Below, piece by piece: positions 1-9,796 of a stretch of DNA of 64,000 nt (position 1 is the stretch's first letter; every line of letters starts with the position of its first letter). The stretch lies in assembly GCF_002953195.1 (NCBI RefSeq), contig NZ_CP026377.1, forward strand, positions 4,030,001 through 4,094,000. Reading direction: 5' to 3'. The notes beneath the pieces are model-generated. The model made no database searches and was not told the DNA's origin. It saw nothing but the letters and a program-made list of their open reading frames with translations. The position numbers and the translations under genes are program-made. Origin of the DNA: Mixta gaviniae (GTDB lineage Bacteria > Pseudomonadota > Gammaproteobacteria > Enterobacterales > Enterobacteriaceae).

Positions 1-109
1 GTGCTGAATTCACTATCGGCGAAGGTGAGTTGATGGCTCATGATGTCCCTCTGGGATGCGCTCCGGATGAATATGATGATCTCATATCAGGAACTTGTTC
101 GCACCTTCC
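1..109 (-). mobile_element. 5' end of an IS5-type insertion sequence (cut by window edge)
   Basis: Read on the minus strand, positions 109 to 94 give GGAAGGTGCGAACAAG, which matches the terminal inverted repeat of IS5 as I remember it. About 70 bases further in, an ATG at 41-39 opens a frame starting [13 protein letters not shown], the beginning of an IS5 transposase (InsH type). Only 13 residues are in the window. The element abuts IS1 sequence directly at 109/110 and has replaced the last ~39 bp of IS1, so it inserted into or recombined with IS1. Confidence 0.8.
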
Positions 110-589
110 ATAATGCCCGATGACTTTGTCATGCAGCTCCACCGATTTTGAGAACGACAGCGACTTCCGTCCCAGCCGTGCCAGGTGCTGCCTCAGATTC
201 AGGTTATGCCGCTCAATTCGCTGCGTATATCGCTTGCTGATTACGTGCAGCTTTCCCTTCAGGCGGGATTCATACAGCGGCCAGCCATCCGTCATCCATA
301 TCACCACGTCAAAGGGTGACAGCAGGCTCATAAGACGCCCCAGCGTCGCCATAGTGCGTTCACCGAATACGTGCGCAACAACCGTCTTCCGGAGCCTGTC
401 ATACGCGTAAAACAGCCAGCGCTGGCGCGATTTAGCCCCGACGTATCCCCACTGTTCGTCCATTTCCGCGCAGACGATGACGTCACTGCCCGGCTGTATG
501 CGCGAGGTTACCGACTGCGGCCTGAGTTTTTTAAATGGCGGAAAATCGTGTTGAGGCCAACGCCCATAATGCGGGCGGTTGCCCGGCAT
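110..589 (-). pseudogene. insB: IS1 InsB transposase, C-terminus removed
   Basis: InsB begins at 589 ([16 protein letters not shown]) and matches IS1 InsB through the DDE-type catalytic domain up to ...HDKVIGHY. The normal last residues (LNIKHYQ) are absent because the IS5-type inverted repeat starts there. The frame then runs on into IS5 sequence. The missing part is only the C-terminal tail, but the second inverted repeat is also gone. Confidence 0.9.
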
Positions 590-783
590 CCAACGCCATT
601 CATGGCCATATCAATGATTTTCTGGTGCGTACCGGGTTGAGAAGCGGTGTAAGTGAACTGCAGTTGCCATGTTTTACGGCAGTGAGAGCAGAGATAGCGC
701 TGATGTCCGGCAGTGCTTTTGCCGTTACGCACCACCCCGTCAGTAGCTGAACAGGAGGGACAGCTGATAGAAACAGAAGCCAC
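508..783 (-). CDS. insA: IS1 InsA (DNA-binding protein / OrfA)
   Basis: A 91-residue protein typical of IS1 InsA. The N-terminal zinc-finger-like part has CPSC near residue 8 and CSHC near residue 32, followed by a helix-turn-helix region. InsA alone binds the IS1 ends and represses transposition; a -1 frameshift into insB makes the InsAB' transposase. The reading frame is intact, but the element is truncated at the other end and cannot move unaided. Confidence 0.92.
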   Translation of the reverse strand: MASVSISCPSCSATDGVVRNGKSTAGHQRYLCSHCRKTWQLQFTYTASQPGTHQKIIDMAMNGVGCRATARIMGVGLNTIFRHLKNSGRSR

Positions 784-891
784 TGGAGCACCTCAAAAAC
801 ACCATCATACACTAAATCAGTAAGTTGGCAGCATCACCCGTTGGTCAGATGAATGCCATTCCCTTGACAGTTGAAAATTTATGAGAGAGTT

Positions 892-917
892 AAAAAAACG
901 CTCCCGGACGGGAGCGT
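892..917 (-). terminator. Rho-independent terminator downstream of pcoE
   Basis: Stem CGCTCCC (899-905) pairs with GGGAGCG (910-916) around a 4-base loop. On the minus strand it is followed by a run of seven T (A892-898 on the plus strand). It lies about 50 bases beyond the pcoE stop and should end pcoE transcription. Confidence 0.85.
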
Positions 918-967
918 AAGCCAGTGACTTCGGCGTCAAATGAGGGTCTAACAAGTGGAGCTGCGGG

Positions 968-1402
968 TTAATTCTGGGTGATCTGGCTGCGATGCTTTTC
1001 AGCCTGCTGCTGATGAATAACGGAAGATTGACCATTATTCGCCTTCTCATGCACAACAGCGGCTTTCTCATGCTCGTTCATTTCGGAAAATGATTTTGCT
1101 GTTTCGTTAGAAGCTGCTGGCTTGGATTTCATCATTTTTTTATGCATTTCAGCCATGTCCTGATGGGCAGCAGAATTGCCGTTTTGCATCATTTCATGGG
1201 ACATTGCGGCCTGATCGTGACCGCTCATATCCATCATTTTCATGCTCTCCCCCTGAACTGCACTTTTTTCAGCGGATGATTGCATCTGATGGGCAGGCGC
1301 CTGGGCATTATTTACCTGGTCATGCATGTTCATTGTCTCTGCAGCCCAGGCAGATGAAGCGACAGCCATCATGGCAATAAAGGATACAAGGATCTTTTTC
1401 AT
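968..1402 (-). CDS. pcoE: PcoE, periplasmic copper-binding protein
   Basis: PcoE is a periplasmic metal sponge thought to bind copper (or silver) before efflux takes over. The 144-residue product has a signal peptide (MKKILVSFIAMMAVASSAWA) and a mature part rich in Met and His (MNMHDQ, MKMMDMSGHDQ, HKKMMKS) with the NEHEKAAVVHE-type repeat shared with SilE. The ATG at 1402 is chosen because GGAG lies about 10 bases upstream; an in-frame start 11 codons earlier would precede the signal peptide. It has its own promoter region, separated from pcoS by about 215 bp, with a CusR-like palindrome at 1576-1589. Confidence 0.95.
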   Translation of the reverse strand: MKKILVSFIAMMAVASSAWAAETMNMHDQVNNAQAPAHQMQSSAEKSAVQGESMKMMDMSGHDQAAMSHEMMQNGNSAAHQDMAEMHKKMMKSKPAASNETAKSFSEMNEHEKAAVVHEKANNGQSSVIHQQQAEKHRSQITQN

Positions 1403-1575
1403 GGTTGGGTCTCCGGTGTTTTCATACCCGAACAATCAATGCTTATAACAGAGAAAGCATTTGATCTCAGGGCTGGTTGATCATCATGCTAGGAACCGGG
1501 CGATTGAATTATCACGCTGTCCTGATTTATGGCTGATTATAAAAAACCGCCTCTGTTTATCGCGTGACTGAACGA

Positions 1576-1589
1576 TGACATTTTTGTCA
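1576..1589. promoter_or_regulatory. Metal-response regulator box upstream of pcoE
   Basis: The perfect palindrome TGACA-TTTT-TGTCA lies between pcoS and pcoE, about 175 bp upstream of the pcoE start. It shares the TGACA/TGTCA arms of the sequences upstream of silC/silR (19324-19341) and silE (21573-21590) and resembles the CusR box. Inference: it is the target through which SilR, CusR or PcoR induces pcoE. In E. coli the pcoE promoter is known to respond to the chromosomal CusRS system. Confidence 0.65.
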
Positions 1590-1617
1590 CCTTCCGGGTT
1601 TCTCCTGAATAACGGTA

Positions 1618-3018
1618 TTAATCCATTAACAGACGCACACTGAACACAATTTCCCGCCCCTGCTGTTCTGCTGACAGCTCGCCGCCGTGAGCATGAATGA
1701 TCGACCTTGTAATTGATAATCCCAGCCCCGCGCCTTCCGTGTTGTAGAACCTTGATGAGTCTGCGCGATAGAACCGGTCAAACAAACGTTCCAGATTAGC
1801 GGGAACCTGGCCGGATATCGTATTCGTAATCATCACGTTCACACAGTCACTGTCACGCTCAAGGTGTATCGCTGTACAGGTGTTATCGGGAGAATACTTG
1901 ATTGCATTGGAAAGCAGGTTACTGAAAGCACGTCGGAGCATATCGCTGTCTCCGGCAACAACGCCCTCTCCTTCAACCGTGATTGTCTTTCCTGTTTCGT
2001 CTGCCAGGGGCTCGAACAACTCACGTAATTCATTCAGTTCGGCTGCCAGATCCACATCATGTTTATCCAGCCGCAGCAGACCATGCTCTGAACGTGCCAG
2101 AAAAAGCATGTCACTGGTCATTCGTGACAACCTTTTCAGTTCTTCCAGGTTAGCGAATAAAATTTCGCGGTAATGCGAAACATCCCTTTCCTTAGCCAGT
2201 GCAAACTGCGTCTGCATCATCAGATTACTGACTGGTGTGCGCAGCTCATGCGCGATGTCAGACGAGAAATCTGACAGTTTCCGGAATGCCCCCTCCAGGC
2301 GATCAAACATATTATTGAACTCCTGCATGGTCTCAGAGATTTCCGGCGGAGCCAGATCGGGATTTAGACGCTGATCCAGGCTGTGTACGGTCATGGAGGA
2401 AGCCAGACTGGTCATTTCCCGTAGCGGTTTCAGACCAATACGTGTGGTCAGCCAGCCCAGAAAAACAGAAATAAAGACCAGACCGATATTGAACCAGAAC
2501 AGCCAGGTACTGAGTTTGTCCATAAACAGGGTGTGATACCCAGTATCCGTGGCAACCGTAATGATGACATGTTTGCTTTTACCCTGTTCCGGCGTCACGG
2601 CAACCCGCCGCGAGATACTGCGGTACACGGTGTTATTTTCTTCCGTCTGGATCATATAGTCGAGAATATCACCCGACTTATTAAGCAGGACCGCTGGAAC
2701 AACAGAATTTTTGGCATAGAGTTCAACAATTTTTTCATTTTCCATGTTTTTTATAGAAATGAATAAGCCATTGTGCCCCACCATCGCATCGTTTATTTTT
2801 TCTGATAATGACTTAATATCCGTTTTGTTCCTGAACGTCTCTGTTTTAAGAAACTCTTCGGTGAGCTGAAGTTTACCTGTCAGAAAATCGCGGTCCTGAT
2901 TATCGAAATAGCCATTAAGGGTGCTAATCAGGATAAAACTTGATAACCACCATACCGTAAGCATCACCGCAGAAAAAATCAGGCTCAGGCGTGTGGTCAG
3001 GGAAATTTTGAACCTCAC
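1618..3018 (-). CDS. pcoS: PcoS, copper-sensing sensor histidine kinase
   Basis: Inner-membrane sensor kinase of the PcoRS two-component system; it senses periplasmic copper and phosphorylates PcoR. The 466 residues show an N-terminal membrane segment (about 12-34), a periplasmic sensor region, a second membrane segment (about 170-190), HAMP, the H-box [16 protein letters not shown] around residue 255, and ATP-binding N and G boxes ([18 protein letters not shown]). It overlaps the end of pcoR by 4 bp, so the two are translationally coupled. Length and motifs are those of the CusS/SilS/PcoS family. Confidence 0.96.
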   Translation of the reverse strand: MRFKISLTTRLSLIFSAVMLTVWWLSSFILISTLNGYFDNQDRDFLTGKLQLTEEFLKTETFRNKTDIKSLSEKINDAMVGHNGLFISIKNMENEKIVELYAKNSVVPAVLLNKSGDILDYMIQTEENNTVYRSISRRVAVTPEQGKSKHVIITVATDTGYHTLFMDKLSTWLFWFNIGLVFISVFLGWLTTRIGLKPLREMTSLASSMTVHSLDQRLNPDLAPPEISETMQEFNNMFDRLEGAFRKLSDFSSDIAHELRTPVSNLMMQTQFALAKERDVSHYREILFANLEELKRLSRMTSDMLFLARSEHGLLRLDKHDVDLAAELNELRELFEPLADETGKTITVEGEGVVAGDSDMLRRAFSNLLSNAIKYSPDNTCTAIHLERDSDCVNVMITNTISGQVPANLERLFDRFYRADSSRFYNTEGAGLGLSITRSIIHAHGGELSAEQQGREIVFSVRLLMD

Positions 3019-3695
3019 TCTTCTCTGATCTCCAGGACATATCCGGCACCGCGAACGGTATGGATCAGTTTTGGCTCAAAGTCATCATCAATTTTACTTC
3101 TCAGACGTCTCACGGCGACATCAATCACATTCGTATCACTGTCAAAATTCATGTTCCAGACCAGGGACGAGATAAGACTCCTGGGTAACACTTCTCCGGT
3201 GCGTTGCAGCAGCAACTCAAGCAGAACGTATTCTTTACCGGTGAGATGGATCTTCTTCCCCGAACGGATCACGGTCCGGCGCACCATATCAACGGTCATA
3301 TCGGCGATGGTGCAGACTGTTGCGGCCTGCGAGCGTGCCCGGCGCAGTAGGGTTCTTACACGTGCAACCAGCTCCGTAAAATCAAAGGGCTTAATCAGGT
3401 AGTCATCTGCGCCAAGCTCCAGTCCTTTCACTTTGTCCCGCACGTTGTCCTTTGCGGTTAAAAACAGGACCGGTTCTTCGTGCCCGGACTCCCTCAGTGC
3501 GCTGATGATTTGCCACCCGTCGAGGAAAGGCAGCATCACGTCCAGTATTATCAAATCATACTGTCCCTTCGACGCGGCCCCGAGACCATCGCGGCCATTA
3601 TTAAAGAGATCGGCCTGATAGCCTTCCTCAACCAGTCCCTGCTGCAGGTAACGACCTGTTTTTTGTTCGTCTTCAACGATTAAAATACGCTGCAT
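3015..3695 (-). CDS. pcoR: PcoR, copper-responsive response regulator
   Basis: OmpR-family response regulator that activates the pco promoters when phosphorylated by PcoS. The receiver domain holds acidic residues E8/D9, the phospho-acceptor D52 (LDVMLP) and a conserved K in LIKPF. The C-terminal winged helix ends [13 protein letters not shown]. The start [10 protein letters not shown] at 3695 gives the usual 226 residues; a TTG two codons upstream is less likely. It lies just downstream of pcoD and overlaps pcoS by 4 bp. Confidence 0.96.
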   Translation of the reverse strand: MQRILIVEDEQKTGRYLQQGLVEEGYQADLFNNGRDGLGAASKGQYDLIILDVMLPFLDGWQIISALRESGHEEPVLFLTAKDNVRDKVKGLELGADDYLIKPFDFTELVARVRTLLRRARSQAATVCTIADMTVDMVRRTVIRSGKKIHLTGKEYVLLELLLQRTGEVLPRSLISSLVWNMNFDSDTNVIDVAVRRLRSKIDDDFEPKLIHTVRGAGYVLEIREE

Positions 3696-3749
3696 GGTCA
3701 ACTCGCTGATATGAAAGTAAAAATCTCACGCATGAGCTTTGGCTGTCCC

Positions 3750-4679
3750 CTAGCTGACCTGAGACGGAGCAAGCATTCCGAGCCACGCTACGGCGCCCAG
3801 AATGATAATCGCAACAACGAATTCTGTCAGGATGCTGTTTCGCATCAGGGCAACGCTGCGATCATAATTCCCTTCCCTGACCATAACTTCAAGCCGGGGA
3901 CCCAGGTGAAACCGGTTTGCTGCAGCCAGAAGAAGCATCAGAACAAACAGAGCCGTCTTGGCAAGCAATATCCTCCCCCAGGAACTGTTGAATAAGGGAG
4001 TTAAGTTACCCTCAGCAATATACAGATAGTTGACCAGCGCACTCAGGATCAGGGCTACAACAATCACCGTTCCTGCCGTGGCAAATTTTGCCAGGGAGTC
4101 AGATATCACAATGACGCTCTGTGCATTATGCTCGTTTCTGCGCATCAGCAGGATAGCAAATGCAACCAGAGCACCTGTCCAGGCACCTGCAGCGCCGAGA
4201 TGGGTCAGATCGCTCAGTAAATGGAGATAGTAATGCAGACCGTCATGCATAACGGCGTGTCCTCCCCAGGCAAGTGTAGCCAGCGCCACGCCCCCACTCA
4301 TCGTCATCAGCAGGCAGGACAATACTCTCTTATTAGTGTAAAGGAACAAAGCACCGAGTGTGGTAAACAGGGCACAGAGCCTGACAATCCAGCTAATACC
4401 CACATCAGTTTCTTCTATCACCATCTCGATAACATGGATGGATAATTCTCTGAGGTCAGTTACTCCACTCATGGCATTAGATACCAGGAGCATATTAATG
4501 CCAGTAAGAATGATGCCTGTAACAACAGCAAAGGTTATAAACGACCTGAAATTAGTCAGGTTATAGGTTTCATGTCTGACACCGCTTATTCCATATATCT
4601 GAAAAAATGGCAATCCAAATATTACCATCAAATCCAGATAAAGAAGAAAACGAATAACAATCATAATCAGGTCGTTCAT
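3750..4679 (-). CDS. pcoD: PcoD, inner-membrane copper transport protein
   Basis: CopD/PcoD-family polytopic inner-membrane protein of 309 residues with about eight predicted hydrophobic helices. It works with the periplasmic protein PcoC and is thought to move copper across the inner membrane, possibly supplying PcoA. The intramembrane His/Met positions (for example in [13 protein letters not shown] and [13 protein letters not shown]) fit the family. It follows pcoC with only 4 bp between them, in the order pcoABCDRS. Confidence 0.94.
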
Positions 4680-4683
4680 AATA

Positions 4684-5064
4684 TTACTTCACTGTAAAGG
4701 TGTAATTACCGGTAATAGGGTGCGTATCTGAAGAAACCGCGCGCCAGTCAACACGATAAGTGCCAGCGGGTAAAGGCTCTCGCGGAATAATGACCATCGA
4801 TTTAGGGTCAGCGCCTGGCGCCACTTTTGCCGCGACCGGCATCGGAGAATGTGATGACATGCCTTTCATACCCGTCATCGTTAATTTTGCACCTGAGAAT
4901 TTCACGGTCAGATTTTCCGAGAAATTAAGCTGAATCTTTTCCGGGGCCGCTACGGCTGAATCAGCCTGTGGCACAGAGCTTTTTAATTCCGGATGGGCCA
5001 TAGCAGAGAAAGCAACGCCCATAACGAGGCCACCTGTAAGAATGGCTTTATTTAAAATCGACAT
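4684..5064 (-). CDS. pcoC: PcoC, periplasmic copper-binding protein
   Basis: CopC-family periplasmic copper carrier of 126 residues. A signal peptide ending AMA (about residue 23) leaves a mature N-terminus HPELKSS, whose His is the Cu(II) ligand of the family. The Met-rich loop [13 protein letters not shown] holds the Cu(I) site. A C-terminal His ([11 protein letters not shown]) completes the Cu(II) site. It sits between pcoB and pcoD and passes copper to PcoD and/or PcoA. Confidence 0.95.
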
Positions 5065-5103
5065 TTTATTTACCTGTTTAGTTGAGTGTTTTATATCAGT
5101 GCG

Positions 5104-6003
5104 TTAAAACCAGATTCTGGCTCCCGCCAGGAATACTACCTGATGGTCTTTCTCACCTTCTCTTTTCGCCATATCGGATGTTTTCCCGTAAAGTTGATTC
5201 CAGGAAACGCCTATATAGGGTGCAAACTCACGGCGTATTTCATAGCGCAGCCGGAGCCCCAGCTCTGTGTCAGTCAGTCCCCTGCCGCGACCCCGCGATT
5301 CATCATCCTGACTGTAGAAATTCACCTCATAGGATGGCTGGAGTATGAGCCGGTTAGTCAGTAAAACGTCGTATTCTCCTCCCAGACGAAGGGCTGCTTT
5401 TCCGCCATTACTGACAAAACCCGAAATTTCAGACTCAAAATTATAGAGTGCCAGCCCCTGAAAACCGACAGCAGCCCAGGTCCGGGCAGAAGCAGGTCTG
5501 AAATCCTGCCTGACACCCGCAACCAAATCCCACCATGGGCCAACCGCATGTCCCCAGAGTAACTGCGCTTCAGCCGCCTCCGTTTCCCCATTGCTTCGTT
5601 CACCTTCACTCTTTAGCCAAATCCGATCTGTGTCGCCTCCAATCCAGCTGTTAACACTCCAGCTGAAATTGTTGGTGTTATCCGACCGTTGCCATTCCAG
5701 TTGATCCAGCAGAACCAGATAATTAATCGCACTGTCGTGAATCGCATGCCCCTGTAAATTGCCGAATGCAGCCTTCCGGTCGGCATCGGTAACAGGCGGA
5801 ATTGGCGTTCTGCTCTCAGTTACAATGGGCTCCATTGACGTCATCTCAGTGAAATTCTCATCTGCTGGCATCTGCATGGCAGACATGTCGTGCCCGGCGT
5901 GGGGATCTGCAGAGACGGAGCCCGCCGCAATAGAAAGCTGTGAGGTAAACAAACCGGCGACCAGAACAGGTATGGCCTTCAAATTTCTCTTCATTCGCAT
6001 CAT
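5104..6003 (-). CDS. pcoB: PcoB, outer-membrane copper resistance protein
   Basis: Predicted outer-membrane beta-barrel of the CopB/PcoB family, which works with the multicopper oxidase PcoA. It has a signal peptide, a short Met/His region ([13 protein letters not shown]), then alternating beta-strand-like sequence ending in aromatic F (LAGARIWF), typical of outer-membrane proteins. The ATG at 6003 overlaps the pcoA stop as ATGA. A start three codons later (MKRNLKAIP, at 5994) gives the 296-residue form usually quoted. Confidence 0.94.
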   Translation of the reverse strand: MMRMKRNLKAIPVLVAGLFTSQLSIAAGSVSADPHAGHDMSAMQMPADENFTEMTSMEPIVTESRTPIPPVTDADRKAAFGNLQGHAIHDSAINYLVLLDQLEWQRSDNTNNFSWSVNSWIGGDTDRIWLKSEGERSNGETEAAEAQLLWGHAVGPWWDLVAGVRQDFRPASARTWAAVGFQGLALYNFESEISGFVSNGGKAALRLGGEYDVLLTNRLILQPSYEVNFYSQDDESRGRGRGLTDTELGLRLRYEIRREFAPYIGVSWNQLYGKTSDMAKREGEKDHQVVFLAGARIWF

Positions 6004-7816
6004 TCCTCCACCCGGACTTCACGAAACATTCCCATTTCCATGTGATAGAGCAAATGGCAGTGATACGCCCAGCGGCCAAGCGCATCTGCTGTCACTCTGT
6101 AACTGCGTTTTGTACCAGGGGGAACATCTATTGTGTGTTTACGAACCATGAAATTACCGTTTTCATCTTCCAGATCGCTCCACATACCATGCAGGTGAAT
6201 GGGGTGAGTCATCATGGTATCGTTGATCAGCGTGATCCTGAGCCGCTCACCGTATTTCAGCAGCACCGGTGCGGCATCTGAAAACTTGATTCCGTTAAAT
6301 GACCAGGCAAACTTTTCCATGTGGCCGGTTAAATGCAGTTCTATGGTACGGCCAGGTTCACGTCCGTCAGGATCCTCAAAGCGGCTTTTCAAATCCGCGT
6401 ACGTGAGAACCTTTCTTCCGTTATTTCGAAGACCAATACCCGGATCATTTAATTTCGGAGAGACGCTCATCGCCTGCATATCAACCAGTGGGTTATCCGT
6501 TTCTGACGCAGGATGACTTTGCATACCCGGCATTCCGGCCATCCGGGAATGATCCATACCGGCCATGCTGCTGTGATCCATGGGCGCGGAGGATGTCCCG
6601 CTATCCGGAAGGTCAGCACCGTCCATAGACATCATCTCTCCGCTGTTATCCATGCCTCCCATCTGGCTGTGGTCCATTCCTGCCATATCATGTCCCATTC
6701 CCCCCATACCCATGTCTTCCATGGTCAACAGAGGACGGGGATCGAGGGGGGAACGGCAGCACTTAACCCCTCTCTCGTGGCCAGTGTCCCTCGAGCGTAA
6801 CCGGTCCTGTCCATGGATTGTGCGAAGATGGTATAGGCCTCACCCTGAGGCTCCACAATGACATCATAGGTTTCGGCAACGGCAATCCTGAATTCGTCAA
6901 CGGTAACCGGGTTTACATACTGGCCATCTGCAGCCACGACCGTCATTTTCAGCCCGGGGATACGGATATCGAAATAGGTCATTGCCGAGCCGTTGATAAA
7001 CCGTAAGCGTATCTTTTCACCGGGACGGAACAGTCCGGTCCAGTTTTTCAGCGGGGCCTGCCCGTTCATGAGATAGGTGTAGGTGTAGCCACTGACATCC
7101 GCGAGGTCAGTCGGATTCATTTTCATTTCAGCCCACATTTTCCGATCGGCAATGGTGGCTGACAGCCCCCTGGTATTCACGTCGCGGAAAAAAGAGCCAA
7201 CGGTTGGTTTATTGAAATTGTAGTAATCCGACTGTTTTTTTAATTTTTTCAGCAGGCTGTGAGGATTTTCATCGGTCCAGTCAGACAACATGACCACATG
7301 CTCACGATCGTAAGCAAACGGTTCTGGCTCCCTGGCATCGATGATAATGGCACCGTATACCCCCTCCTGTTCCTGCAGACCGGAATGGCTGTGGTACCAG
7401 TAAGTCCCGTTCTGCTTAACCTTAAAGGTGTAAACGTAGGTATCATCAGGCTCTATGCCCATAAAACTCAGCCCCGGAACACCATCCATATTGGCCGGAA
7501 GAATAATGCCGTGCCAGTGAATGGACGTCTGTTCATTAAGACGGTTTTTGACCTTCAGGGTAATGGTGTCACCTTCTTTCCAGCGAAGAACGGGCCCCGG
7601 CAGGCCTCCATTGATTGTTTTGGCCTGACGCTCACTGCCCGTGATATTGACGGCCGTTTCACCAATGGTCAGGTCAAACTGAGTACCCTGCAGGGATGCG
7701 GCAACTGGCAGGCTCAGACTGGAACGCGCATTGAAACTCCATACGCCAAGACTTCCGGCTACGCCAGAGAGGGTTAACCCCTTCAGGAAAGTTCGTCGAG
7801 ACGTTTTCAACAGCAT
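6000..7816 (-). CDS. pcoA: PcoA, periplasmic multicopper oxidase (one-base frameshift)
   Basis: CopA/PcoA-type multicopper oxidase that oxidises Cu(I) in the periplasm. A Tat signal (TSRRTFLKG) is followed by cupredoxin domains with copper-ligand motifs HWHG (about residue 100), WYHSHSG, HPIHLHG and [12 protein letters not shown], and by a Met/His-rich repeat region (GMDHSQMGG type). The frame breaks at 6746-6751: a run of six G (C on the coding strand) where seven would continue ...[22 protein letters not shown] as in known PcoA. One restored base gives 605 residues, the normal length. The start at 7816 is chosen because AAGGGA lies 6 bases upstream. First gene of pcoABCDRS. Confidence 0.93.
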
Positions 7817-7931
7817 GCGCATTCCCTTATTTAAAGTATGGTTACTGACAGAATTCGAGAACCGATTTAAATTAAATTACTGGTTCATCCACTACAATGA
7901 AATGAATCTAGCACACCTTAAGAAACAAATT

Positions 7932-7949
7932 CATTACAATCGTGTAATG
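7932..7949. promoter_or_regulatory. Copper-box palindrome in the pcoA promoter region
   Basis: Perfect inverted repeat CATTACA-ATCG-TGTAATG between pcoA (minus) and the PcoE-like gene (plus). Related half-sites (TGTATTACATTT) lie just to its right. Its arms differ from the TGACA/TGTCA boxes near the sil genes, so it fits the PcoR/CopR copper box rather than a CusR/SilR box. It lies 116-133 bp upstream of the pcoA start and about 100 bp upstream of the plus-strand gene, so it may serve both. Confidence 0.65.
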
Positions 7950-8049
7950 TACATAGCTGTATTACATTTACGTCATCTTCCCCACAGGTTGATTATTTTT
8001 ATATATGATCATAAGGACATCTTTTATGTACCTCAGAAGGTAATTACAC

Positions 8050-8499
8050 ATGAATATATTAATCACGACCACTGCGTTTACAGCTTTATTTTGTGGGGCA
8101 GCTTTTGCTCAGTCCAGTGATATTGCCCATGAAGCACATCGATTTGTTAATAATGCCTCAGCCGTCAGTCATGTGAATTCCTCGACGCATGAAAACTTAC
8201 CGGACAGGGTTAATAAAAACAACACGCCCTCATTCTCTGAAATGAATGAACATGAAAGGGCCATTGTTGCTCATTCATTTATGAACAACAGCGCGTCCTA
8301 TGCGCATCAGAAAATGATTGAGGAACATAAAAAAATGCTGTCCGGCAGTGATGCAAATTCAAAGACCTCGTCTTCTTCTTTTAACGAACTGAATGCCGGA
8401 GAAAAAGCCGCTCTCGTGCATGAGCAGGTCAATAATGCCGGTGCGGAAGCACATCAGACGCAGGCAAGAAAGCTTCGCGGGCTGTATTCGACCAGGTAA
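8050..8499 (+). CDS. PcoE/SilE-like periplasmic metal-binding protein
   Basis: A 149-residue secreted protein with signal peptide MNILITTTAFTALFCGAAFA. The mature part has two copies of the family repeat, FSEMNEHERAIVAHSFMNN and FNELNAGEKAALVHEQVNN, each followed by a His/Met segment (SYAHQKMIEEHKKM, AEAHQTQ). It is a third member of the PcoE/SilE group in this window but has fewer Met residues. It is divergent from pcoA across the copper-box region and has AGAAGG about 10 bases before the ATG. Inference: a periplasmic Cu/Ag chelator. Confidence 0.8.
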   Translation: MNILITTTAFTALFCGAAFAQSSDIAHEAHRFVNNASAVSHVNSSTHENLPDRVNKNNTPSFSEMNEHERAIVAHSFMNNSASYAHQKMIEEHKKMLSGSDANSKTSSSSFNELNAGEKAALVHEQVNNAGAEAHQTQARKLRGLYSTR

Positions 8500-8608
8500 C
8501 TGCAGGCGGGTTAGTGCTTAGCGTCAGGTGCGCAGCAGGGCTTTACTGACGGGTTACGTAGCAGGACATGAGCCCCATATTGCTCTGCCGTAACCTGTTT
8601 CAGTCCCG

Positions 8609-8695
8609 TTAATCATCACCGTCGGGCTGGTCATACAGTTCCCAGAGCTTCAGGAGCAAACGGGAAACAAGATATGTTACAAAAATGACGACCAT
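8609..8695 (-). CDS. Possible 28-residue small membrane protein
   Basis: An open frame MVVIFVTYLVSRLLLKLWEL... of 28 codons ends in an acidic tail (DQPDGDD). It has GGGAG about 8 bases before the ATG and one hydrophobic helix. It lies alone in the 288-bp gap between two plus-strand genes, on the opposite strand. Small single-helix peptides are easily missed, but a chance frame of this size is also possible. No family is recognised. Confidence 0.3.
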   Translation of the reverse strand: MVVIFVTYLVSRLLLKLWELYDQPDGDD

Positions 8696-8787
8696 CAACG
8701 GTGCTCCCGATTAACTGACAGATGACACGCCTCCTGAAAACCCCTAGCATACGCCGCAGTGTTCATGCTAACGGCGAATTCCAGTAA

Positions 8788-9525
8788 ATGTATTCTACCG
8801 ATGTCGTAAAAGAAAATGCCTACCTTTCAGCCACCCGCTCGGGGCTGGAATCGAACGAGATCGCTACTCTTCAGCGCTCCTTGCCTTCCCGGTTTAATCT
8901 GCGGCATTTGAAAAAAAATGAATCATTAAAACTCGTACTGCAAAAGAAAGCGGGAAAATCACGTGTCGTGGCCTATAAATTTACGTCCGGTTCATTTAAT
9001 TACACGGCGTATCGTATATCAGATAAAAAGTTCTATAACCTTTCCGATACTTCCGGGAAAGGCAGTCTCGATTATCCGTTACCGGCCACAGCAAGACTCA
9101 GTTCGCCTTTCAATCCTGCAAGACTTAACCCGGTATCGGGAAAAGTGAGTCCCCATAATGGCATTGATTATTCCATGCCCATGAACACGAAAATAGTCAG
9201 CGTCATCGACGGAAAAATCACCCGGGCCGAATACAACAGTACCATGGGATATTTTGTTGAAGTAACGGGAAAAGCCGGTGTTAAAACTCGCTATCTCCAC
9301 CTCAATAAAATACTCGTTACTAAAGGGGCCAGGGTTACCCGGGGAGACGCTATTGCGTTATCCGGTAACAGCGGACGTTCATCCGGTCCTCATCTGCATT
9401 ACGAGCTGGTCATCAATAACAATCCTGTTAACTCACTGGCGTTCCGGGCAGCGGCACCCGCTGATAACAAACTTGAACAGCATGCCTTTGCGCATGCCAG
9501 AGACTACGAACGATACCTGGACTGA
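8788..9525 (+). CDS. M23-family metalloendopeptidase of the pco/sil island
   Basis: A 245-residue protein with a C-terminal peptidase M23 (LytM) domain at about residues 115-225. The zinc-site motifs are HNGIDYSMP (H-x3-D) and the late GPHLHYEL (H-x-H). M23 enzymes cut peptidoglycan cross-bridges. Genes of this type sit between the pco and sil operons in enterobacterial copper/silver islands, where their role is unknown; envelope remodelling for the SilCBA complex is one guess. No signal peptide is visible, and a stop codon directly precedes the ATG, so the N-terminus may have been lost. Confidence 0.82.
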   Translation: MYSTDVVKENAYLSATRSGLESNEIATLQRSLPSRFNLRHLKKNESLKLVLQKKAGKSRVVAYKFTSGSFNYTAYRISDKKFYNLSDTSGKGSLDYPLPATARLSSPFNPARLNPVSGKVSPHNGIDYSMPMNTKIVSVIDGKITRAEYNSTMGYFVEVTGKAGVKTRYLHLNKILVTKGARVTRGDAIALSGNSGRSSGPHLHYELVINNNPVNSLAFRAAAPADNKLEQHAFAHARDYERYLD

Positions 9526-9527
9526 TA

Positions 9528-9550
9528 ACGGGGCCGCGACGCGGCCCCGT
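9528..9550. terminator. Strong hairpin between convergent genes
   Basis: ACGGGGCCGCG and CGCGGCCCCGT form a near-perfect GC-rich stem between the convergent peptidase gene and DUF2933 gene. On the plus strand a run of eight T follows about ten bases later, and that run overlaps the end of the DUF2933 gene. A role as terminator for the peptidase transcript is likely, though the T-run is not directly adjacent. Confidence 0.55.
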
Positions 9551-9558
9551 CTGCCGGA

Positions 9559-9756
9559 TTAATTTTTTTTATCGTTTTCACTTCCTTGATGTTGATGATC
9601 TCCATGCCCTCCGTGGCCGTGGAAAAGATGCATTAGCGGGCAGACCAGCAATAACAGATATGGCCAGTAACCTGCCACATGTGACCAGTGTTCGCGCAGG
9701 AGGGCAAATGCCGCGATCGCGGCGACAGCAATAAGCGCATAGGTGGTACTTTTCAT
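9559..9756 (-). CDS. DUF2933 small membrane protein
   Basis: A 65-residue protein with two hydrophobic segments (about 5-22 and 29-43) and a His-rich tail (HLFHGHGGHGDHQHQG). This is the pattern of DUF2933 proteins found beside Cu/Ag P-type ATPases. It lies directly downstream of silP (about 40 bp), so it is probably cotranscribed. The His cluster could bind the metal that SilP exports; this is inference. Confidence 0.8.
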   Translation of the reverse strand: MKSTTYALIAVAAIAAFALLREHWSHVAGYWPYLLLLVCPLMHLFHGHGGHGDHQHQGSENDKKN

Positions 9757-9796
9757 ACTGGACTCCTTCTGTTCGTAACAGCCCCTTCACTCAGTG

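Larger units (their letters stand above)
110..838 (-). mobile_element. IS1, truncated at its insB end by the IS5-type element
   Basis: The right end (838 inward on the minus strand) starts GGTGATGCTGCCAACTTACT, the IS1 left inverted repeat. insA and insB follow in the usual arrangement. About 729 of the usual 768 bp are present. The distal end, including the insB stop and the other inverted repeat, is missing because IS5-type sequence begins at 109. IS1 sits downstream of pcoE, just beyond its terminator. Confidence 0.95.

Noticed and set aside
38..109. InsB extension [15 protein letters not shown]... as true protein
   Set aside because: This part is IS5-type end sequence read in the InsB frame, so it is an accidental fusion.
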